DNA from: Xylaria sp. FL1777
Lineage: Eukaryota > Ascomycota > Sordariomycetes > Xylariales > Xylariaceae
Reading direction: 5' to 3'
NCBI GenBank assembly: GCA_022578965.1
Contig: MU401005.1
Location: 1 to 14,071, forward strand
DNA length: 14,071 nt
Each line of letters opens with the position of its first letter. The first letter of the stretch is position 1. Shown here piece after piece: positions 8,273-14,071 of this stretch. The translations under genes were made by a program, and so were the position numbers. The notes under the pieces are model-generated. The model did not search any database. It worked only from the letters and a program-made list of their open reading frames with translations, and was not told the origin of the DNA.

Positions 8273-8281
8273 TTAAGCCTT

Positions 8282-8295
8282 TTTGTTTATATAAT
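8282..8295. repeat. Right 14-bp target-site duplication of the SINE
   Basis: Exact second copy of the 14 bases at 7535-7548. It ends with the TATATAAT motif that is single in LTRs A, B and C, so the insertion duplicated the putative LTR TATA element. Confidence 0.85.
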
Positions 8296-8502
8296 TATAT
8301 ATTTTTTATATTTAGTTATTTATTTAGTTTTTAGATTTTTAGCTATTAATTTTTTATAACTACTAAGTATTAATATATTTATTATTTTTAAACCTTTAAA
8401 ACTTTTATTAATGCATAATAATAAAAGTACTTTAAAAATTTCCTTAACAAACTACTATTAAGAATTCTATTATTACTTATAAATTAAAACTTTAAAAGCA
8501 AA

Positions 8503-8526
8503 CTTATTATATTAATATATAATAAG
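8503..8526. repeat. Subterminal dyad of LTR D
   Basis: This is the D version of the 24-bp dyad 9 bp before the LTR end. Both arms are fully transitioned to A/T except the outer C and G, yet remain complementary (CTTATTATA with TATAATAAG). Paired change keeps the symmetry because deamination acted on both strands. Confidence 0.7.
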
Positions 8527-9363
8527 TTTATTATATTTTAATAGCTTTTTAATTAATAAAACTTAATATATAAGAATAAATATTAATATAAAGAGTTAAA
8601 TAATAAATGATTTATAAAATAAACTTTTAAAAATATACTAAAGAAATATTTAAAAAATAAAAATGCTAAATAGCATTATATAAGTAAACTTTATTTAATA
8701 ACTAATAAACTAAGTTTAAGTTATACTATTAAAAACAAAAAGTTAAAAATTAAGTTTAAAAATTTTAAAGATTTTTAAAATTAGCAATGTATTAAAACAA
8801 TAAACTTTAATACTTTTATTAGCTACTTTTATTAAAAAAAAAGCAGTAATAAAAAAAAAAAAGTTAAGCAGCAGTAATAAAAAAGAACTAACGTTAATAT
8901 TAGCGCTATAAAATAAACTAGTTACTTTAACTTAAAAAATAGCTTAAATATTAAGCGTTATAACCTTTAAACTAATATAAATACTAGCTATAATAATTAA
9001 AGCAATAATAATAACTATTATTATAATAATAAATTAAAGCTTTAAATAAATAATTATATTATAATTAATATTAATATTATTATTAGTAAACTTAATGCTT
9101 ACTTTTATTATTACTATACTTAAAGTAATAACTTAAAATAAAAAACTTAACTTTTTACTATTATTATTGCTTATTAAATAAGCTTTATACAATCGTACGT
9201 TTAATATATATGTGCTAAAACAAAGTATAATAATCTTTGTATTATAAGCTGTTTATGTTTTATATATTTAAAAGAAAAAAAGGTTTATATAAAATAAAAG
9301 TTCTTTTTTATGTATAAAAACTTTACTAGCGTATAAGCTAAACTAACACTAAAATTACTTTAG

Positions 9364-9387
9364 TTTATGCAATAACTTTTGCATAAA
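9364..9387. repeat. Small inverted repeat TTTATGCAA/TTGCATAAA
   Basis: Perfect 9-bp arms at 9364-9372 and 9379-9387 surround a 6-base loop, and a third copy of the left arm follows at 9394-9402. The arms contain GC bases, so chance is less likely than for the A/T-only dyads nearby. The role is unknown. Confidence 0.6.
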
Positions 9388-9950
9388 GTAGTTTTTATGC
9401 AAAACTTATTATACGTACTATATATAAGAGTTATAACTAATAACTAGTTATTTTAACATTAGCTACTTTTTTTTTAGTTATAATTCTTTTTATATAATGC
9501 TATTTAAAAAAAATAAAAAAAAATGGTTTTATAAAAAGTTAAACATTTAGTACTTTAGTTTTTGCAAAAAAAGAGCTGCTTATATGTTTGCTTTTTTTAA
9601 ACTTTATAGTTATACAAAGCTTAAGTTTAAAAATAGTTACTTTTTAAATAAAGCATTTAAACTTTTATGCAGTTTAACTACTGCTAGCATAATTAAAGTC
9701 TTTTGTTTTTATTGTTATATAGCTAACTAACGTTAGCTAATAGTATAAAATAAAATATTAGCAATAAATAATTTATACTAAGGTTAATTAAAGGTTTCTT
9801 TTTTATATAGCAGCAAATTTAATAATATATTAAAGTATAAAAACTAAGCTTTGTTTATAAAAAAAGCCTAAATTTTATAGTACTTTTTGTTGCTTTTATA
9901 TCTTTAAACCTTTTACTTTATATAGCTGCTTATTTTACTATTAGCTATTT

Positions 9951-10038
9951 TATACATATATATATATACTTATAATAGCTTTATACTTAGTTATTTTTAT
10001 ATATATATTTATATATATATATATATATATTTATATAA
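9951..10038. repeat. (TA)n microsatellite tracts
   Basis: Two near-uninterrupted alternating TA runs, about 9951-9969 and 9999-10038, are separated by 30 bases of mixed AT sequence. They are simple repeats of no evident function, able to melt or extrude easily. Confidence 0.85.
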
Positions 10039-11405
10039 TAGTTACTTTATTATAATATAATATTAATAATTGCTAGCTTTACGTTATAAGCTAAAACAGT
10101 AGTTATAACGTTATATAACTATTAACTAGTAATTTTAACAATTAATTATTTTTTTAGTTACTATATATAAATATATATATTTATTTTTTTTTATATAGCT
10201 TATTATTTAAGTAGTTTATTAATAATTGTTTATTATATAAAAAGTAACAAGTTTTAAGTTATATTAATGCTTTTAGTTAATATTAAGGTTTAAATTTTGC
10301 ATAATGCTTTAATTACTTTTACTATAGCTTAAATAATTTGTTATAAAAACTACTTTTGTGCAGTATTTATTTAATTATATAGCACTATAGTTGCTTTATG
10401 CAGCTAAAATGCTTATATAAACTACAAAAGCTTTTTATTTTAAAGTTATTAATAAGTAATAAAATTTTAAAGTAATATATATGCTATATATGTTTAGCAA
10501 TTATATAATGCTTATTACAATTATTATACTTAATTAAATAAAAAAAAGTTAAGTATTATATAGTAGTTTAATAAAAAAAATAAAAAAAAATATTAAGCAC
10601 TTATATATAGCTCAAAAAATAGTTATATAAAAAAAATATAAAATTTATAATGTTTTATAGTTTTTGGTGTTTTTTTTAAAGTTAAATATATTTGCTTGTT
10701 GCTTTTTTATTTATTATATAATTATTATAACAATTTTTATACAAAAGTATTTTTTTAACTTTTTTTTTTTTTTATTTATTTATACAAAAGTTGTTTTTAT
10801 TTTTTTTTTATAAATGCTTTTATTTATATAGTTAGCTAATTTATAAATACTAAAGTTTTTAGCGCTTAGTTTAGTGTTTTTTTTATAAACACGTTAGCTA
10901 AATTATTTTTGCTATTAATTTATTATACTTTAGAAATTTTTTTCCTTTTATATAACTTTTTAAGTAATATAATATTAATTATAAAGCATTTTTTTAAGTA
11001 GTTTTTAGCTTTACTAAATAGTTATATAATAATTTTAAGTTTAAATATAATATAGCAAAAATTAAAAGTATTTTTAGCGTAGCTATAATTTTTTAAAGCA
11101 TTATATAAAAAGCTATAGCATTATTAAAGCTATTTATTATACTATATAATTTATTAGCTAGTATACTATAACAGACTTGTTATATATTAATATAACAGGT
11201 TTGCTTTTAGGGTTTTAATTTGTAAGTAATAATAGGATTTTTAACGGTAGTTTGTTAAGGAGGTTTTTAGGGTACTTTTATTACTATATATTAATAAGGA
11301 TTTTAAAGGTTTAAAAGTAATAAATATATTAGTGCTTAGCAGTTATAAAAAATTAATAGCTAAAAAACTAGAACTAAATAAATAACTAAATATAAAAAGT
11401 GCATA

Positions 11406-11413
11406 ATTATATA
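11406..11413 (-). promoter_or_regulatory. TATA-like motif of LTR C
   Basis: TATATAAT on the minus strand at the position conserved in all LTRs of the family, followed by TATGCACTTTTTATATTTAG. Function is inferred from position only. Confidence 0.4.
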
Positions 11414-11447
11414 AACAAAAAAAAAGTAAAAAAAGTAGTAACTTTTT

Positions 11448-11551
11448 TTAAATTATTATAAGTTTAGTAAGCATTAAATTATTATAAGCTTAATAAGCTT
11501 TAAATTATTATAAGCTTAATAAGCTTTAAATTACTATAAGTTTAGTAAGCT
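11448..11551 (-). repeat. Four 26-bp tandem repeats in the U3 of LTR C
   Basis: Units lie at 11448-11473, 11474-11499, 11500-11525 and 11526-11551, the reverse complement of the array 1639-1742 in LTR A. Copy number and phase are the same, so the array already had four units before the two insertions. Confidence 0.9.
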
Positions 11552-11663
11552 AAATAAGTTATTATATAACTTTAGCTTTAGCTAACAAAAAAAAAAGTAC
11601 AAAGTATATATAAAAGCATTAAGCTGCTTTAAAAGCTACTTTTATGCTAATTTTGTAATATTA

Positions 11664-11676
11664 TTTCTTTTTTTTT
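11664..11676 (-). other. Polypurine tract of copy C
   Basis: On the minus strand this reads as an A-run with one G (AAAAAAAAAGAAA), 3 bases before the LTR start at 11660. It corresponds to 1514-1526 and 3817-3829 in the other copies. Confidence 0.6.
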
Positions 11677-13470
11677 AAAATTGTTGTTTTAATAATTTTC
11701 CGTAAGTATTTTTTTTTTTTTTTCTTTTATATGTTATAATATTAAAGCGCATTAAAAAAACTAACTGCTTATTTAAAACAAAGCAAAGATTTATTTTTGC
11801 CTTTTTTATTAATTTTATTAGCTATAAAGTTATGCTTTATTTTTGCTGCTTTAATTAGTTATTAATATGCAAAATAACAAATAATATGTTTTGTTGTTTT
11901 AAATGCATATATGCTAGTTGCTTTTGCAACAAATTAAAAGTTTTAATTAACTTAATTAATAATATAGTTTTTAAATACTATTATTTTAAAAAAATAAAAA
12001 AGCAAGCAAAACAACAATTATTTTTAGTTTAAAAAAAATTAAAACAAGCTTAAAATAGCTTTAATTTTATTTTAAGCAAGTTAGCTTAGCTTTATATATA
12101 AAAATGTTTTTTAAAAGCAAAAAGTATTAAAATAATTTAGCAAAAGTTTTAATTTTTAAATAAACTAAACAAAATAAAGCACATTAAAAAAAAACAAAAA
12201 GCGCTAATAAAAAAGCAAAAATAATAAAAAAAGCAAGCTAAAGTAACGCAAGCTACTTTATTTAAGTTTAATTAAAATTTTTTAAGCGCTTTTTTTAAGG
12301 TTAACTTTTTTTTTTTAGTTTTAAGTAGTTAAAATATTAGCAATAAAACTAATTTATAACTATTTTAGCAGTTTTTAGGTGTTTTTTAAGTTTTTAAGTA
12401 TTATTAACATATAAATATTTTTTTTATTTAATAAAATACTTTAAGTTATTATTATTTTAACAAAAATTTAATATATTTTTAACTTTATAAATGTTTTAAT
12501 TTATTTTTATTTTTAGTTATGTTTTAATAAATGTTTTAATAAGTGCTAGTTTTAGTAAAAAAATATAAAAAATAAAGTAAATTTACATATTTTTTAGTAA
12601 TAATAATTTATAGTTAATAAATAAAATAACTTTTTTAATTTTAAAAAAGCTAAGTTTTTTAAATTTTAATTTATTGCTTAGTTGTTTTGTTTTAATTTAA
12701 AAAATATTAATGTTTGCATTTTATTTTTATTATAGCAAATAAACTTTATTTTTTTTTTTAAAAATTAGTTTTTTAGTTTGTTTTTTGTTATAATATATTA
12801 ATATTTATTGTTATAAAAATTAAAAGCATAATTATAGTTTAGCTTATAGCGTTTTAATTTTTATTATAATAATTTTTGCTTAAAGTACTATAATTAAAAT
12901 AGCAAATATTTTTATTAATGTTTTTTTTTGTTTTTTAATAATTGTTTACTGTTTATAAACAGCTTTATACAAAAATATGTTTATATTTTTGTTTATTAAT
13001 ATATTATATAAAATTTATACTATTAGTAATAATTTTATTTAATTGTTTTATTAATAATTAATATAACTTTATAAATATTATTTTAATATTTAGTTTAGTT
13101 TTTTTGTTTGTTTATTTGTTTATAAATAGTAAGCAGTTAAAAACTTTTGTTTAATACTAATAAGTTTAAAAAAGCTAGTTTTAAACTTAAAAGTAAACAA
13201 TTTATTTTAGTTTAAAACAATTTTTTTTAGTAGTTTATATTTATTTAAATATTAGCATATAAAAGCATATATAAGTTATTTAGCTATTATATTTTTTTTA
13301 AACAGTAAAAAGTAAATATACTTAGTAAGTTTATTAATAATAACTTATATTTTATTATATTATATTTTTATAATTAAATTAATTAATAAAAATAATATTA
13401 TAATAAAATTTTAAGCAATAATATATTATGTTTATTTAAATATTTATATAAGTTATAGTAGTTTATAAAG

Positions 13471-14071
13471 CTTATATTAAGCTGTTTTAGCTTTATTATA
13501 AATATTATACTTTTTTATAATAAATTTAACTATGTTTTATAGTTTTAAAAAATCGTACTTTTTTTATAATTGTTAAACTATTTTTGTTGCTTTTTAATAT
13601 TTATATAATAAGTATTTATAAAATTTTTTAATAAACTTGTTTTATAAAAATTTTAATAAATAAACTTTATATTTATATATTAGCTTGTTATTTTTTAATT
13701 TTTTATGTTTTTATAATTATACTAACTTTTTTAAGTTATAAGCTTATTATAGCTATATATTTATAAAGTTTTTAAGTATAACTTTAATTTTTAAGCTTTT
13801 ATTTTTTTAAAAATATAATATTTAAATGTTTTTTTTTAAAACTTTAAATCTTTTTTAACTTTATTAACTAAATATGTTTGCTTAAATGTTTTTTTTTTTT
13901 TTAATATAATATATTTTAAAGTTAAACTTAAAAAAAAAAACCATTTAATTTTTATATTATTTAGTAATTTTTTATATAGTTATAAATTTTGTTAAGTTTT
14001 AATAATTTAAATAAATTTTAATTAGCTTTATAATTTTTATAAAAAATAGTTTTTATTTTTTAAGTGCTATA
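13471..14071. other. 600 bp AT-rich flank with no recognisable feature
   Basis: This lies beyond the last base homologous to copy B. It contains poly(T) and poly(A) runs and no LTR, gene or tandem array that I can support. It could be unmatched internal sequence of a longer parent element or unrelated host DNA; the window has no second copy to decide. Confidence 0.5.

Larger units (their letters stand above)
8210..8279 (-). other. tRNA-like head of the SINE
   Basis: Read on the minus strand from 8279, the 70 bases fold like a tRNA. The acceptor arm GGCTTAA pairs with TTAGTTT in 6 of 7 positions counting G-T. The D stem GTGT pairs with ATAC, and the T stem ATAAG with TTTGC-like bases in 4 of 5. 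The anticodon arm pairs poorly. Mismatches and G-T pairs are mostly those that C-to-T or G-to-A change of G-C pairs would create. The parent tRNA cannot be named safely; the GATGGTGTAGTGG-like start resembles Asp/Glu-type tRNA genes. It is not a functional tRNA. Confidence 0.6.
7549..8281 (-). mobile_element. tRNA-derived SINE inserted in LTR D (733 bp)
   Basis: The insert is flanked by a 14-bp direct repeat and absent from LTRs A, B and C. On the minus strand it starts at about 8281 with a 70-base tRNA-like head (8210-8279) containing A-box and B-box pol III promoter motifs in correct order and spacing, followed by about 660 bp of unrecognised body and tail. It has no terminal inverted repeats, no TG..CA ends and no long ORF. 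At 733 bp it is long for a SINE. GC is clearly higher than in the flanks (about 20 of 60 bases at 8161-8220), so it has undergone less deamination. A dyad lies near the 3' tail (7599-7675). No poly(A) tail is visible. No second copy was found in the window. The SINE call rests on the tRNA head plus the long TSD. Confidence 0.65.
7272..8535 (+). mobile_element. Solo LTR D (B/D subfamily) split by a 733-bp insertion
   Basis: Segment 7272-7548 matches B 3833-4108 and starts TGTTACGAAAT, the best-preserved 5' tip in the window. Segment 8282-8535 matches B from about 4095 to 4348 and ends ATTATA, from GTTACA. Removing the insertion and one repeat copy leaves about 517 bp, equal to LTR B. No purine tract or internal sequence lies on either side, so it is a solo LTR, usually the product of LTR-LTR recombination. 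I find no clear 5-bp target duplication. The first half keeps many unmutated GG and CC pairs (7284-7340) while the second half is as decayed as in the other copies. Confidence 0.78.
8536..11166. other. 2.6 kb AT-rich sequence with no recognisable gene
   Basis: No frame is open over a meaningful length and no match to the A-D family was found. It contains a triple TTTATGCAA/TTGCATAAA motif near 9364-9403, a weak direct repeat (9431 and 10113 regions) and (TA)n runs at 9951-10038. The part around 9180-9920 keeps slightly more G and C than the flanks and may be a younger decayed element, which I cannot identify. Confidence 0.6.
11167..11660 (-). repeat. LTR of copy C (A/C subfamily, 494 bp)
   Basis: On the minus strand it starts TATTACAAAAT at 11660 and ends CTGTTATA at 11167. 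It aligns along its entire length with LTR A without net length change, differing almost only by transitions. It is less mutated near its outer end (11176-11290 retains AGGGT, GGAGG, ACGG), which helps reconstruct the ancestral terminus. It includes four 26-bp tandem units, a TATA-like motif (11406-11413) and terminal dyads (11176-11199 and 11241-11258). Confidence 0.8.
11167..13470 (-). mobile_element. LTR retrotransposon copy C, inverted, lacking a second LTR
   Basis: This is an inverted copy in which base p of copy A pairs with about 13190-13194 minus p. It comprises the 3' LTR (11167-11660), a purine tract (11664-11676) and the internal region to about 13470. The A/C-type 3' internal segment (about 11700-12260) matches copy A. 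Beyond 13193 it continues to match copy B 2035-2310. Homology stops at 13470, which corresponds to base 2034 of copy B, within about 11 bp of the LTR A border, and no LTR follows. No coding region is visible. A and B against C form an inverted repeat of about 2 kb separated by about 7-9 kb. Confidence 0.78.

Noticed and set aside
8210..8279. Functional tRNA gene.
   Set aside because: The anticodon stem does not pair, the A and B boxes carry deamination changes, and it forms the edge of an inserted repeat.
7549..8281. Insert as a DNA transposon or MITE.
   Set aside because: The ends share no terminal inverted repeat, the direct repeat is 14 bp, and one end has pol III promoter motifs.
7262..8545. 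5-bp target-site duplication around solo LTR D.
   Set aside because: Bases before 7272 (GCTTT region) and after 8535 (TTTTA) do not match even allowing for transitions, so none is claimed.
8536..11166. Short open frames in several places as possible small genes.
   Set aside because: They are short, Ile/Leu/Phe/Lys/Asn-rich translations expected from random AT-rich DNA, with no domain or splice-supported structure visible.

Overview
The window is a gene-free, extremely AT-rich stretch of eukaryotic nuclear DNA built mostly of decayed retroelements. By hand count, bases 1-600 hold about 47 C and 16 G, so roughly 11% GC. Aligned repeat copies differ almost only by C/T and G/A transitions, with very few indels. 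That is the signature of repeat-targeted cytosine deamination (RIP or a RIP-like process) and suggests an AT-rich compartment of a filamentous fungus, most likely an ascomycete. I cannot name the species. No protein-coding gene, rRNA or intact tRNA is supportable.

One LTR-retrotransposon family explains about half of the window. Copy A (1-2023, + strand, 5' side cut by the window edge) is an internal region followed by a 494-bp LTR at 1530-2023. Copy B (about 2024-4348, + strand) follows directly: about 1.8 kb of internal region, then a 516-bp LTR at 3833-4348. Positions 1-930 and 2311-3240 are collinear at a constant offset of 2310. Copy D (7272-8535, + strand) is a solo LTR split by an insertion. 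Copy C (11167-13470, - strand) is a 494-bp LTR plus about 1.8 kb of internal region, inverted relative to A and B. The LTRs start TGTTAC-like, end GTTACA-like, and a purine-rich tract precedes each LTR that has an internal region. The internal part is short and shows no coding remains, so the family looks non-autonomous (LARD-like) or internally deleted.

The family has two subfamilies. A and C share one version of the 3' internal segment and U3, with four 26-bp tandem units. B and D share another U3, with two 31-bp near-perfect palindromes. The proximal internal region, the PPT/LTR tip and the TATA-to-end half of the LTR are common to all.

The solo LTR D is interrupted at its TATA-like motif by a 733-bp element (7549-8281) flanked by a 14-bp direct repeat. 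Read on the minus strand, the insert begins with a tRNA-like head having RIP-altered A and B boxes at the right spacing, so I call it a tRNA-derived SINE. It is visibly richer in GC than its surroundings.

The remaining stretches (4349-7271, 8536-11166, 13471-14071) are AT-rich, stop-saturated sequence in which I recognise no gene or family, only short palindromes, (TA)n runs and one weak dispersed repeat. The layout fits a fungal AT-isochore, possibly pericentromeric or centromeric.
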